NCBI RefSeq assembly: GCF_014646135.1
Contig: NZ_BMMW01000001.1
Span: forward strand, 823,570 to 887,569
DNA: 64,000 nt
Source: Nocardia camponoti
GTDB taxonomy: Bacteria; Actinomycetota; Actinomycetes; Mycobacteriales; Mycobacteriaceae
Reading direction: 5' to 3'
A program made the position numbers and the translations under genes. The notes beneath the pieces are model-generated. The model saw only the letters and a list, made by a program, of their open reading frames with translations, searched no databases and had not been told where the DNA came from. Of the stretch, positions 44,771 to 55,293 are shown piece by piece (within the stretch, counting starts at the first letter, position 1; every line of letters starts with the position of its first letter).

Positions 44771-45310
44771 CTAGTCGGCGGCGGGGCCGAACAACGCCAT
44801 GTCCTCTTCGGGACTGCGTCGCGCCTTCACCAACGCCAGCCCCGCGATGACAAGGATCGTCAGGACGAGCAGCACGCCGGTGATCGCGCCCCACGAAAGC
44901 CCTTCGGGCTGAGCAAGTCGACCAACGAACGCTTGCGCCGCTTCCTCGGGATGATTGCCGCGATACTTAGCGACGTCTTCGGCCCACTCCAACTTCACCC
45001 GGCTGACGTTGTCGCTCGAGGTTCCGATGAAATCGTCCGACAGCACGACCACGGTGCCGCCGGTGCGCTGCTGCGTCGCCGTCGCCAGGTCGCGCAACGC
45101 CGATTCGTGCCCCGGATTGCCTTCAACAACGACAATCTCGAGCTTGATCCCAGCCTCGCGCGCATCGGCGGCGATGGTGGCAAGCTTCGCCTGATCCTTA
45201 CCCTTGGGCGCGGCGACATGGTTGTCGGCGAGATCCGAGGCGATCGAGCCCAGCACGACGTTCGGCGGTAACTCAGCCGCCATCGGCGCGAAGGTGTGCA
45301 AGACGGTCAT
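44771..45310 (-). CDS. Membrane protein of the acn-ripA locus (DUF6676, Rv1476-type)
   Basis: 179 residues. The soluble N-terminal 130 residues are alpha/beta (LEIVVVEGNPGHESALRDLA; GTVVVLSDDFIGTSSDNVSR) with a TPM-like look, and a C-terminal helix (ITGVLLVLTILVIAGLALV) is followed by ARRSPEEDMALFGP. The position between acnA and ripA is conserved in mycolic-acid bacteria. Function is not established. It reads divergently from acnA. Confidence 0.85.
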   Translation of the reverse strand: MTVLHTFAPMAAELPPNVVLGSIASDLADNHVAAPKGKDQAKLATIAADAREAGIKLEIVVVEGNPGHESALRDLATATQQRTGGTVVVLSDDFIGTSSDNVSRVKLEWAEDVAKYRGNHPEEAAQAFVGRLAQPEGLSWGAITGVLLVLTILVIAGLALVKARRSPEEDMALFGPAAD

Positions 45311-45421
45311 CTTCCATCCGGTCTGTCGAGCCGCGTTCGCCTAGTATCGCGACGGGGCGTCCAGCAGGGCAGGGGTGGGTCGAGAACGCACCTTACACTC
45401 ATGCGCCCCCTGCCATTCTCA

Positions 45422-45437
45422 TAGGACAAGCGTACTG
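45422..45437. promoter_or_regulatory. Near-consensus AcnR box upstream of acnA
   Basis: TAGGACAAGCGTACTG fits the AcnR motif CAGNACnnncGTACTG reported for Corynebacterium glutamicum and relatives at every specified position except the first (T for C). It lies 113 bases upstream of the acnA start, and the acnR gene itself follows acnA. Confidence 0.7.
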
Positions 45438-45456
45438 TTAAGGTGCCACCGCGAGG

Positions 45457-45480
45457 AATCCGGCACTACACCGCCGGATT
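45457..45480 (+). other. Stem-loop in the acnA leader
   Basis: AATCCGGC at 45457-45464 and GCCGGATT at 45473-45480 are exact complements with an 8-base loop. A second GC-rich repeat, GCCGGC, occurs at 45501 and 45515. Whether it regulates acnA is unknown. Confidence 0.45.
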
Positions 45481-45550
45481 AACCTCCGAAGACGCGAGTC
45501 GCCGGCACAGCCCCGCCGGCGGCACACCCTCACCAATGAGTGGAGCTGAC

Positions 45551-48352
45551 GTGACGAAGAGTATCGATTCCTTCGGCGCCAAAGGCACGCTTGAGGTCGG
45601 AAGCAACTCCTACGAGATCTTCCGTCTCTCGGCTGTCCCTGGCACCGAAAAGCTGCCGTACGCACTGAAGGTGCTTGCGGAGAACCTGCTGCGCACCGAA
45701 GACGGCGCCAACATCACCGCCGATCACATCCGCGAAATCGCGAACTGGGATCCCTCGGCGCAGCCGAGCGTTGAGATCCAGTTCACCCCCGCGCGCGTGA
45801 TCATGCAGGACTTCACCGGCGTGCCCTGCATCGTCGACCTCGCCACCATGCGTGAGGCCGTTACCACCCTCGGTGGCGATCCGAGCAAGGTCAACCCGCT
45901 CTCGCCCGCCGACATGGTCATCGACCACTCGGTCATCCTCGACGTCTTCGGCCGCGCCGACGCCCTCGAGCGCAACGTTGAGCTTGAGTACGAGCGCAAC
46001 GGCGAGCGTTACCAGTTCCTGCGTTGGGGCCAGGGCGCGTTCGACGACTTCAAGGTCGTCCCCCCGGGCATGGGCATCGTCCACCAGGTCAACATCGAGT
46101 ACCTCGCGCCGACCGTCATGGTCCGCAACGGTCAGGCCTACCCCGACACCTGTGTGGGCACCGACTCGCACACCACCATGGTCAACGGCCTTGGCGTGCT
46201 CGGCTGGGGCGTTGGTGGCATCGAGGCCGAGGCCGCGATGCTCGGCCAGCCGGTCTCCATGCTGATCCCGCGCGTTGTCGGCTTCAAGCTCACCGGTGAG
46301 ATCAAGCCGGGCGTCACCGCCACCGACGTGGTGCTGACCGTCACCGACATGCTGCGCAAGCACGGCGTTGTCGGCAAGTTCGTCGAGTTCTACGGCGCTG
46401 GCGTGTCCGAGGTTCCGCTCGCGAACCGCGCGACCCTGGGCAACATGAGCCCCGAATTCGGTTCCACCGCGGCGATCTTCCCGATCGACGAGGAGACCAT
46501 CAACTACCTGCGCCTGACCGGCCGCACCGACGAGCAGCTCGCGCTCGTCGAGGCGTACGCCAAGGAACAGGGCATGTGGCACGACGCCGACAAAGAGCCC
46601 GCGTACTCGGAGTACCTCGAGCTCGACCTCGGCACCGTCGTGCCGTCGATCGCTGGCCCGAAGCGCCCGCAGGACCGCATCCTGCTGTCGGACTCGAAGA
46701 ACGCGTTCCGTTCCGACATCGTCAACTACGTCGGCGAAGGTGAACTCACCGCGCTCGACGAGGCTGGCGAAGAGTCGTTCCCCGCTTCGGATTCGGTCGC
46801 CGTTTCCGCTGACGCCGCCGACGACACCTACACCCCGGCCCACTCGGCCGCCAAGGGTGCCAACGGTCGTCCGTCGAAGCCGGTCGAGGTTCGTTCCGAG
46901 GAGCGCGGTGACTTCGTGCTCGACCACGGCGCTGTCGTCGTCGCGGGCATCACCTCCTGCACCAACACCTCCAACCCGTCGGTCATGCTGGGCGCCGCCC
47001 TGCTCGCCCGCAACGCGGTGGAGCGTGGCCTGTCGACCAAGCCGTGGGTGAAGACCAACATGGCGCCGGGTTCGCAGGTCGTCTCGGATTACTACGAGAA
47101 GGCTGGCCTGTGGCCGTACCTCGAGAAGCTCGGCTTCTACGTGGGTGGCTACGGCTGCACCACCTGCATCGGTAACACCGGCCCGCTGCCCGAGGAGATC
47201 TCGGCCGCGATCAACGACAACGACCTTTCGGTCACCGCCGTGCTGTCGGGTAACCGCAACTTCGAGGGTCGCATCTCCCCCGACGTGAAGATGAACTACC
47301 TGGCTTCGCCGCCGCTGGTCATCGCGTACGCACTCGCGGGCACGATGGACTTCGACTTCGAGACCGACGCGCTTGGTGTTGACACCGAGGGCAACGAGGT
47401 CTTCCTGAAGGACATCTGGCCGTCCGCGCAGGAGATCGACGACACCATCAAGGCGTCGATCAGCCAGGACATGTTCCGCAACTCCTACGCCACCGTCTTC
47501 GATGGCGATGCGCGCTGGCAGGGTCTGGCGACCCCCGAGGGCGACACCTTCGAGTGGGACGACAACTCGACCTACGTTCGCAAGGCGCCGTACTTCGACG
47601 GCATGTCGATGGACCCGAGCCCGGTCACCGACATCAAGGGCGCTCGCGTGCTCGCGCTGCTCGGCGACTCGGTCACCACCGACCACATCTCGCCCGCTGG
47701 CCCGATCAAGCCCGGCACCCCGGCTGCGCAGTACCTCGACGCCCACGGTGTTGAGCGCAAGGATTACAACTCGCTCGGTTCGCGTCGTGGCAACCACGAG
47801 GTCATGATCCGTGGCACCTTCGCCAACATCCGACTGCGCAACCAGCTCCTCGACGACGTTTCGGGTGGTTACACCCGTGACTTCACCATCGAGGGTGGCC
47901 CGCAGGCGTTCATCTACGACGCCTCGCAGAACTACCAGGCCGCTGGTATCCCGCTTGTCGTGCTCGGTGGCAAGGAATACGGTTCGGGTTCCTCGCGTGA
48001 CTGGGCTGCCAAGGGCACCAGCCTGCTTGGCGTCAAGGCCGTCATCACCGAGTCGTTCGAGCGTATCCACCGCTCCAACCTCATCGGTATGGGCGTTGTG
48101 CCGCTGCAGTTCCCGGCGGGCGAGTCGGCTGCTTCGCTCGGCCTGACCGGCACCGAGACCTTCGACATCGAGGGCATCACCGAACTCAACAACGGTGTGA
48201 CCCCGAAGACGGTCAAGGTCACCGCCACCGCCGAAGACGGCAAGGTCACCACGTTCGACGCGGTTGTCCGCATCGACACCCCCGGTGAGGCCGACTACTA
48301 CCGCAACGGCGGCATCCTCCAGTACGTGCTGCGCAACATGATCCGCGGCTAA
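45551..48352 (+). CDS. acnA: Aconitate hydratase
   Basis: 933 residues from GTG at 45551 (preceded by GGAG; an ATG at 45536 is possible). Start [20 protein letters not shown] matches actinobacterial Acn. Iron-sulfur cysteines: [11 protein letters not shown] and [10 protein letters not shown]. Substrate residues: [20 protein letters not shown] and [13 protein letters not shown]. The length agrees with the roughly 930-940 residues of the family. It isomerises citrate to isocitrate in the TCA cycle and is an iron-responsive protein in related bacteria. Codon use is strongly biased to C-ending codons, consistent with high expression. Confidence 0.98.
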   Translation: MTKSIDSFGAKGTLEVGSNSYEIFRLSAVPGTEKLPYALKVLAENLLRTEDGANITADHIREIANWDPSAQPSVEIQFTPARVIMQDFTGVPCIVDLATMREAVTTLGGDPSKVNPLSPADMVIDHSVILDVFGRADALERNVELEYERNGERYQFLRWGQGAFDDFKVVPPGMGIVHQVNIEYLAPTVMVRNGQAYPDTCVGTDSHTTMVNGLGVLGWGVGGIEAEAAMLGQPVSMLIPRVVGFKLTGEIKPGVTATDVVLTVTDMLRKHGVVGKFVEFYGAGVSEVPLANRATLGNMSPEFGSTAAIFPIDEETINYLRLTGRTDEQLALVEAYAKEQGMWHDADKEPAYSEYLELDLGTVVPSIAGPKRPQDRILLSDSKNAFRSDIVNYVGEGELTALDEAGEESFPASDSVAVSADAADDTYTPAHSAAKGANGRPSKPVEVRSEERGDFVLDHGAVVVAGITSCTNTSNPSVMLGAALLARNAVERGLSTKPWVKTNMAPGSQVVSDYYEKAGLWPYLEKLGFYVGGYGCTTCIGNTGPLPEEISAAINDNDLSVTAVLSGNRNFEGRISPDVKMNYLASPPLVIAYALAGTMDFDFETDALGVDTEGNEVFLKDIWPSAQEIDDTIKASISQDMFRNSYATVFDGDARWQGLATPEGDTFEWDDNSTYVRKAPYFDGMSMDPSPVTDIKGARVLALLGDSVTTDHISPAGPIKPGTPAAQYLDAHGVERKDYNSLGSRRGNHEVMIRGTFANIRLRNQLLDDVSGGYTRDFTIEGGPQAFIYDASQNYQAAGIPLVVLGGKEYGSGSSRDWAAKGTSLLGVKAVITESFERIHRSNLIGMGVVPLQFPAGESAASLGLTGTETFDIEGITELNNGVTPKTVKVTATAEDGKVTTFDAVVRIDTPGEADYYRNGGILQYVLRNMIRG

Positions 48353-48417
48353 TTCCTGGACCGTGGGGCGTAAGTTGTTGTCCCACAAGGGTTTTCGGAC
48401 CCGTTGAATAATGCGAA

Positions 48418-48449
48418 TGCCCCCGTCTCGGTTCGCCGGGGCGGGGGCA
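48418..48449 (+). other. Hairpin between acnA and acnR
   Basis: TGCCCCCG at 48418-48425 and CGGGGGCA at 48442-48449 are exact complements; the intervening bases can extend the stem. There is no U-tract, so partial termination between the two genes is possible but unproven. Confidence 0.45.
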
Positions 48450-48478
48450 CCCCGTATATGGCGCTAGTTGGAGGAGCA

Positions 48479-49045
48479 ATGCCCAAGGTCAGCGACGACC
48501 ACCTCGCCGCCCGCCGCAGCCAGATCCTCGATGGCGCCCGCGCGTGTTTCGCCGAGTACGGCTACGACGGCGCGACAGTTCGACGACTTGAGGAAGCGAT
48601 CGGCCTGTCTCGTGGCGCGATCTTCCACCATTTCCGCGACAAGGACGCCCTGTTTTTCGCGCTCGCCAAAGATGACGCTGAGCGCATGGCTGAGGTCGCG
48701 GCTAACCAGGGCATCGTGCAGGTGATGCGCGATATGCTCGCTCGCCCTGAGGAATTCAACTGGCTTGGCACGCGCCTTGAGATCGCGCGCCGAGTACGCA
48801 CCGACCCCGACTTCCGCGCCGGTTGGACCCAACGCTCAGCGGAACTGACCGCGGCGACCTTGGCGCGTTTGGAACGCCGCAAGGCCGCAGGCCGCTTGCG
48901 CGACGACGTCCCCACCGACGTGCTGCTCGGCTATTTGGACTTAGTTCTCGACGGCTTGATCGCCCGCTTGGCCTCAGGCCAGACGGACGCGAACTTATCG
49001 GCGGTCCTCGACTTGGTAGAGGCATCGGTCCGCCGCAAGGACTAG
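48479..49045 (+). CDS. acnR: TetR-type repressor AcnR
   Basis: 188 residues, ATG after GGAGGAG. The N-terminal helix-turn-helix reads ILDGARACFAEYGYDGATVR followed by GLSRGAIFHHFRDKDALFFA, the standard TetR pattern. The position directly downstream of acnA and the AcnR box upstream of acnA identify it as AcnR, the aconitase repressor known from Corynebacterium. The C-terminal domain has no obvious ligand motif. Its stop overlaps the convergent MarR gene by 4 bases. Confidence 0.92.
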   Translation: MPKVSDDHLAARRSQILDGARACFAEYGYDGATVRRLEEAIGLSRGAIFHHFRDKDALFFALAKDDAERMAEVAANQGIVQVMRDMLARPEEFNWLGTRLEIARRVRTDPDFRAGWTQRSAELTAATLARLERRKAAGRLRDDVPTDVLLGYLDLVLDGLIARLASGQTDANLSAVLDLVEASVRRKD

Positions 49046-49545
49046 CACTCAGACCTCTCCCAATCGCGTAAAAGCTTGCGCGACAGGGTGTCTAGTGTCG
49101 CGACTTCTTCCGCCGTCAACGGCGACAGCATTGCTGTCTCGTTCCGGGTGTGGGCGGCCACTACCTCGTCGACCAGTGCTCGCCCCTCGTCGGTCAGTGC
49201 CACGCGGACTGCTCGGCGGTCCACTCGGTCTGCCGTTCGGGCTACCAGGCCAGCGGCCTCCAAGCGGTCTAGGCGGCCGGTCATTCCTGCTCGAGACGAC
49301 ATCAGTGTGTCGGCGAGGACGGATGGGGTCAGTTCGAATGGCGCGCCCGAACGGCGCAGGGCGGCAAGGACATCGAACTCACCCGCACGCAGGCCGTGCG
49401 CGTTGAAGACCGCTTCGATTCGGGCCGTGGCAACTGTCAGCAGACGGCCGAGGCGGCCGAAGACGGCCATTGCCGTCAGGTCGAGGTCGGGGCGCTCGGT
49501 TCGCCACTGGTCAGCGATCGCGTCGACAGCATCCGGTTCATCCAT
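49042..49545 (-). CDS. MarR-family regulator
   Basis: 167 residues from the ATG at 49545. MarR winged helix: LRAGEFDVLAALRRSGAPFE, ADTLMSSRAGMTGRLDRLEA, then GLVARTADRVDRRAVRVALT. It is divergent from the cupin gene, with a MarR-like inverted repeat in the 67-base gap, which is the typical arrangement of a self- and neighbour-regulating MarR repressor. Ligand unknown. Confidence 0.92.
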   Translation of the reverse strand: MDEPDAVDAIADQWRTERPDLDLTAMAVFGRLGRLLTVATARIEAVFNAHGLRAGEFDVLAALRRSGAPFELTPSVLADTLMSSRAGMTGRLDRLEAAGLVARTADRVDRRAVRVALTDEGRALVDEVVAAHTRNETAMLSPLTAEEVATLDTLSRKLLRDWERSEC

Positions 49546-49569
49546 AGACAGGATTCTATTCGCTGAGAT

Positions 49570-49589
49570 ATAGTTCGGTGACGAATTAT
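49570..49589. promoter_or_regulatory. Inverted repeat between MarR and cupin genes (operator candidate)
   Basis: ATAGTTCG-GTGA-CGAATTAT: 8-bp arms with one mismatch, a form usual for MarR operators. It lies 23 bases before the cupin ATG and 24 bases before the MarR start. Confidence 0.55.
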
Positions 49590-49612
49590 CAACGAGCGAA
49601 CGGAATGCTCCC

Positions 49613-50107
49613 ATGCCTGTCTTCAACGACATCGCCCTGTGCCTGCCCGAAGATGCCGAAGTGCTCGGCAATGAGTCCATGCGGGTGCGGCTCCTCACCG
49701 ATTCCAGCGCCAGCGGCGGCGCGGTCAGCACCGTGGAAGTCACCATGGCCCAGGGTGTCGATGGCGCGGCACCCCACTTCCACACCCTGTCTGACGAGCT
49801 GTTTTACGTCGCCGACGGCGAGTTGCAAGTGCTGGCTGGCGACCATATCCGCACCATCGGGGCGGGCGGCTCGCTCGTTGTGCCCAAACTGATGCCGCAT
49901 GCCTTCGGCGCAATCCCCGACAGCGGCGCCCGCATCCTTATCGCACTCATGCCGGGCGTCGAGCGCTTCGACTACTTCCGCCTGCTCGATCGACTGGGCC
50001 GAGGCGAGGCCACCGGTGACGAATTGGTCGCAGCCCAAGACGAATTCGACAACCACTTCGTCGACGCACCGCACTGGTGGGCCGAGCGCGCGGCAGGCCG
50101 GCGCTGA
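49613..50107 (+). CDS. Cupin-domain protein
   Basis: 164 residues with one cupin barrel: GAAPHFHTLSDELFYVADGE holds the first motif (HxH and later E), and LVVPKLMPHAFGAI gives the second-motif His, so a metal site is plausible. No signal peptide. The C-terminal 50 residues are helical, with DNHFVDAPHWWAERA. It could be a dioxygenase or a sensory cupin; the ligand is not predictable. It is probably controlled by the divergent MarR regulator. Confidence 0.85.
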   Translation: MPVFNDIALCLPEDAEVLGNESMRVRLLTDSSASGGAVSTVEVTMAQGVDGAAPHFHTLSDELFYVADGELQVLAGDHIRTIGAGGSLVVPKLMPHAFGAIPDSGARILIALMPGVERFDYFRLLDRLGRGEATGDELVAAQDEFDNHFVDAPHWWAERAAGRR

Positions 50108-50200
50108 CCCAACCGTGGTTATGTCACTGGGCGCAGCACTGTGGCCGAGATTGCACACGCGGTGGGAACAGCGGTGCGTTGACCTGGTGTTATAGGGGTT

Positions 50201-50617
50201 ATGACCTTTACTGTGCCTATCCTTGTCCGCGGCTACGAGCTTGATACTCAGGGGCACCTGAATCATGCCGTTTACCACCAGTACGGCGAGCATGCTCGGT
50301 GGGAATTGTTGCGGGCCGCTGGGATCGCCCAGGACAAGTTCATCGCCTCGGGCGTTGGCGCCGTTGTCCTCGAATCCACGATTAAGTACCGCAACGAGCT
50401 CATTGGTGGCGACGAAGTGTCGGTCTCGTGCGACTTCGAATGGACCGGCGGCAAGGTTTTCCGCTTCCACCATGAGATCAAAAAGCTCGACGGCACCCTC
50501 GCCGCGGAGATCGTCGTTGTCGCTGGCGCGATGGACCTCACCGCGCGCAAGCTCATCGCCAATCCCGACGAGCACTTCCGCAACCTCGCCGAACGCCCCG
50601 AACTGCTCGGCCTGTAA
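50201..50617 (+). CDS. Acyl-CoA thioesterase (4HBT hotdog fold)
   Basis: 138 residues. The motif YELDTQGHLNHAVYHQYGEHAR is the YbgC/4HBT active-site pattern in which the Asp (LDTQGHLN) is catalytic, and a helix and VVLESTIKYRNELIGGDEV follow. It hydrolyses an acyl-CoA of unknown chain type. It is monocistronic, with its own terminator-like hairpin immediately downstream. Confidence 0.9.
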   Translation: MTFTVPILVRGYELDTQGHLNHAVYHQYGEHARWELLRAAGIAQDKFIASGVGAVVLESTIKYRNELIGGDEVSVSCDFEWTGGKVFRFHHEIKKLDGTLAAEIVVVAGAMDLTARKLIANPDEHFRNLAERPELLGL

Positions 50618-50633
50618 CCACGCGCGCCCGTTT

Positions 50634-50667
50634 GCTGGTCGATTGCCATCGATGCGCATCGACCAGC
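50634..50667 (+). terminator. Terminator-like hairpin after the thioesterase gene
   Basis: GCTGGTCGAT (50634-50643) and ATCGACCAGC (50658-50667) are exact complements with a 14-base loop, 17 bases after the stop. No U-tract, as is usual for actinobacterial terminators. Confidence 0.55.
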
Positions 50668-50845
50668 GGGCCGGTGGCGGCAAATTCTGCCCCCGCTGAC
50701 CGAGCACGCGCCGCTCCGCACTCCCCTCTCCATGCCGCGAATCTCGCGAAGCCGCAATCACGATCGTGCATACCAGCTATGATCCGAAGCACCTTCGGGG
50801 GTTCTGGCAAATCACTAGCAGTCGAGATGATCGGAGTGAGAGCAC

Positions 50846-51301
50846 ATGACCGACGCTATCCACCGTTCCGCGAGCAGTGCGCCCAGTTACCGTGGCGCGG
50901 CGTTGAGCGGTCTTCTGGTGGCCGAGTCCGCCCGCGACATTTCACTCGAAGTCGACGGTGGCACTTGGACTTTCGACCGCGCCGATGTGTTGCGGGTAAT
51001 CCCTGAACGCCACCAGCGGCCGGATTCGCGTGCGGTGCAAGCGGTTCGGGTCGACATCCGTCCCGGCGCTACCGCCGACTTCACTCAGCGCAGGCGCGTG
51101 GACTTGGTCGACCGCCCCATCACGCTGGCCGCCGAACCGTCCGAAGCGGTCGGCGACGATCAGCTCACCACGGCAACCCGCCGCTGGGCCGCACGCAAGG
51201 GCATCGCCGAGCGGCGCGGCAACGGCGCGACCTTCACTTTCGCGCAAACCAAATCGCATAACGGCAGCGACGACGGCATCAACTGCGACAGTCTCGACTA
51301 G
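50846..51301 (+). CDS. Putative graspetide precursor: 151-aa protein with Thr/Ser/Asp-rich C-terminus
   Basis: 151 residues from ATG with GGAG upstream, ending 4 bases before an MvdD-type ATP-grasp gene. Residues 15-75 look like a small beta domain (SARDISLEVDGGTWTFDRAD; AVQAVRVDIRPG). The last 20 residues (FAQTKSHNGSDDGINCDSLD) hold several Thr/Ser and many Asp, the side chains that MvdD-type ligases join as omega-esters, plus Lys136 as an amide donor and Cys147. Known precursors are usually shorter, so the 130-residue leader is unusual. It may instead be a small accessory protein. The link rests on gene adjacency and C-terminal composition. Confidence 0.5.
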   Translation: MTDAIHRSASSAPSYRGAALSGLLVAESARDISLEVDGGTWTFDRADVLRVIPERHQRPDSRAVQAVRVDIRPGATADFTQRRRVDLVDRPITLAAEPSEAVGDDQLTTATRRWAARKGIAERRGNGATFTFAQTKSHNGSDDGINCDSLD

Positions 51302-51305
51302 CGAG

Positions 51306-52265
51306 ATGGCACTGTCCACCGACACCGTGCTCGTCGTCACCGAAAGCGACGACCTGCACGGCGACGCGCTCGCCGCCACCCTGCGCGAACAGCATCGCCT
51401 CGACCCCATTCGCCTCGATCTGCGCGACTTCCCTTGTCAGACAGGCAGTTTCCGCCTTGACAAGGGCGGAACTAACCGCGCCCTCGCCCACGTGCACGGT
51501 CTCGACGACGTGCGCGCGGTGTGGTGGCGGCGCGCGCATCCGTGCGCGGTGCCGCATGGGGTGCGCGCGGCCGACGACGAGTTTCGCCAAGCCGAATGCG
51601 ACGGTTTCCTCCAGGGCATGCTGTGGTCGATTCCGGCGTATTGGGTGAACGATCCGGCGGCCGAACGCACGGCGGCACGCAAGATCGTGCAGCTCGAAAC
51701 CGCGCAGCGCGCCGGGTTCGTTGTCCCCGAAACGCTGATCACCAACGACCCCGACGAGGCACGCAGTTTCGTCGAATCCCGTTCCGGCCCAGTCGTTTAC
51801 AAACGAACGGGCACGGGGCGTGGCGAGTTTTCCGAGACACGCATCATCGCCGACGCCGACCTCGGGCGCCTGATGTCGATTCGGTCGACGCCAACCACGT
51901 TCCAGGACTACATCGCCGCCGCGTGCGACCTGCGCGTGGTGTGGGTCGACGGCATCGAATGGACGGTGCGCATCGATTCCCAAGCGGGCGTAGGCCGCGT
52001 CGATTCGCGCCTCGACACCTCAGTGGACTTCACGCCGTACCGCCTACCAGCGTCGGTGAGCAAGTCGCTGTCCACGCTGATGGGCGCGCTCGGGTTGAGC
52101 TTCGGTGTGGTCGACCTGCGCCTCGGCGCCGATGGCGAGTACTACTTCCTTGAGGTCAACCCGCAGGGACAGTTTGCCTACTTGGAAATCAAGACAGGTC
52201 TGCCCCTGTTCGCGAGCCTGGCGAATCTGTTGGTGCGCGGCGACGGCGCGGTGCCGGGCTGGTAG
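51306..52265 (+). CDS. MvdD-type ATP-grasp ligase (graspetide synthetase-like)
   Basis: 319 residues. The N-terminal pre-ATP-grasp part has the AVWWRRAHP box (residues 71-79), followed by the family hallmark RKIVQLETAQRAGFVVPETL into ITNDPDEA (125-151). ATP-grasp residues follow: VVYKRTGTG (Lys166), GVVDLRLGADGEYYFLEVNP with Asp270, Glu283 and Asn285 as metal ligands. This is the microviridin/graspetide group, which makes omega-ester or omega-amide crosslinks between Ser/Thr/Lys and Asp/Glu of a precursor. It follows the candidate precursor gene by 4 bases and is the last gene of the unit; no transporter or protease is adjacent. Confidence 0.82.
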   Translation: MALSTDTVLVVTESDDLHGDALAATLREQHRLDPIRLDLRDFPCQTGSFRLDKGGTNRALAHVHGLDDVRAVWWRRAHPCAVPHGVRAADDEFRQAECDGFLQGMLWSIPAYWVNDPAAERTAARKIVQLETAQRAGFVVPETLITNDPDEARSFVESRSGPVVYKRTGTGRGEFSETRIIADADLGRLMSIRSTPTTFQDYIAAACDLRVVWVDGIEWTVRIDSQAGVGRVDSRLDTSVDFTPYRLPASVSKSLSTLMGALGLSFGVVDLRLGADGEYYFLEVNPQGQFAYLEIKTGLPLFASLANLLVRGDGAVPGW

Positions 52266-52273
52266 AGCCCGGT

Positions 52274-52549
52274 TTAGTCGGCCGTGCTCTTGCGCCGGTT
52301 GGCCCCGCCGCGTCCACGCAACTCCACATGCGACTCAACGAGCACATTGTGGATGAATCCGTAGGAACGTCCCGTTGCGCGCGCGAGTGACCGAATGCTC
52401 GCGCCCGCCTCGTATTGCTTCTTCAGCTGGTTCTGCAACCGGTCGCGGGACTTGCCCGTGACGCGGGTGCCCTTACCCAGCGTGGTCTTGGTACCCGTTT
52501 TAACACCCTTGGCCGAACGTGCGGCCGATGTGCCTGCCCTGTCGCTCAT
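52274..52549 (-). CDS. Small HTH protein (Rv1473A-type)
   Basis: 91 residues from the ATG at 52549, preceded by GGAGGA, which decides it over the 52585 start. The basic N-terminus (TKTTLGKGTRVTGKSRDRLQ) is followed by a helix-turn-helix: QYEAGASIRSLARATGRSYG and FIHNVLVESHVEL, resembling the pfam helix-turn-helix_23 type. It lies downstream of the ABC-F gene on the same strand, as in M. tuberculosis (Rv1473 and Rv1473A). Confidence 0.85.
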   Translation of the reverse strand: MSDRAGTSAARSAKGVKTGTKTTLGKGTRVTGKSRDRLQNQLKKQYEAGASIRSLARATGRSYGFIHNVLVESHVELRGRGGANRRKSTAD

Positions 52550-52690
52550 GGCTTCCTCCGAGTCGCTCAGGAATCGCCCGAGCACTCACTCCAGGCTAAA
52601 CACTCCGCGCTCAGTGATCAACGAAACGAGTGAGGAAACTCACCTGTCCTCTGCGCGTCCGCTCGCGACACGCCCAGCGAGGCAGGTGAG

Positions 52691-54322
<1,632 letters not shown>

Positions 54323-54469
54323 GTGAGTACTCCTCATGGTTGCTGCCGGGCACCGAAGGGGGCGCGCGCCGGTAGGCGGAAAGATCGCAAGAACTTCCAA
54401 TTTTACCGCTTAGGAACCCGCTGACCGAACTCGGTATCGGGCGGTGTGAGCCCGATTACTCTCGTTGCC

Positions 54470-55243
54470 ATGAGCACTGATTTATCGAGCCTGTCCGGCC
54501 GCACCGCCCTCGTGACCGGGGCTAGTCGCGGTATTGGACTGGCGACGGCGGCCGAACTGCTCGCGCGCGGCGCGAACGTGGTGATCACCGCACGGAAACC
54601 CGAGCCACTCGAAGCCGCCGCCGAGCAATTGCGCGCGCTTGGCCACAAGGGTCAGGTGAGTGCCGTTGCTGGCAACGCGGGCGACGACGCCGCGCGCGCT
54701 GAGGCGGTCGCGCGGGCGGTTACCGAGTTCGGCTCGCTCGACATTCTCATCAACAACACCGGCATCAACCCGGTGTTCGGCGCGCTGATGGACGCCGACC
54801 TGAACGCGGTGTCAAAGATTTTCGACGTGAATGTCGTTGCGGCCCTGGGGTATGTGCAGGAGGCGTACCGGGCGTGGATGGCTGAGCACGGCGGCGCGGT
54901 GGTGAATGTGGCGAGCGTGGCGGGGATTCGGTCGTCGGGCGTGATCTCGGCTTATGGGGCGTCGAAGGCGGCGCTGATTCGGCTCACCGAGGAATTGGCA
55001 TGGCAGTTGGGGCCGAAGATTCGGGTGAACGCGGTCGCGCCGGGTGTGGTGAAGACGAAATTCGCTGACGCGCTGTATTCGGCCGACGAAGAGCGGGCGG
55101 CGAGCGGGTATCCGCTCAAGCGGCTTGGCGAGCCGGAGGATGTGGCGCGGTTGATCGCGTTCCTCGTTTCTGACGAGGCGGCGTGGATCACCGGTGATGT
55201 AGTGCGGGTTGATGGTGGGTTGTTGGCGACGGGCTCGCTGTAA
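54470..55243 (+). CDS. SDR-family oxidoreductase
   Basis: 257 residues from the ATG at 54470. TGASRGIGLATAAEL forms the cofactor loop, NNTGIN the NNAG variant, with Ser in NVASVAGIRSS and YGASKAAL as the catalytic Tyr and Lys. The C-terminal WITGDVVRVDGGLLATG is typical. Cofactor preference is likely NADP because of the ARKP turn after beta 2. Substrate unknown. It is divergent from the ABC-F gene. Confidence 0.93.
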   Translation: MSTDLSSLSGRTALVTGASRGIGLATAAELLARGANVVITARKPEPLEAAAEQLRALGHKGQVSAVAGNAGDDAARAEAVARAVTEFGSLDILINNTGINPVFGALMDADLNAVSKIFDVNVVAALGYVQEAYRAWMAEHGGAVVNVASVAGIRSSGVISAYGASKAALIRLTEELAWQLGPKIRVNAVAPGVVKTKFADALYSADEERAASGYPLKRLGEPEDVARLIAFLVSDEAAWITGDVVRVDGGLLATGSL

Positions 55244-55248
55244 AGAAC

Positions 55249-55289
55249 ACGGGCTGGGCGAGACCGAATCATGGTCTCGCCCAGCCCGT
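55249..55289. terminator. Bidirectional terminator hairpin between SDR and MMPL genes
   Basis: ACGGGCTGGGCGAGACC (55249-55265) and GGTCTCGCCCAGCCCGT (55273-55289) are perfect 17-bp arms with a 7-base loop, located between the stops of two convergent genes. This is the strongest hairpin of the window. Confidence 0.85.
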
Positions 55290-55293
55290 TTCG

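Noticed and set aside
45530..48388. 952-codon open frame antisense to acnA
   Set aside because: Mirror of strongly biased acnA codons; the product is Arg/Val/Gly/Asp-rich without any family pattern, and acnA itself is certain.
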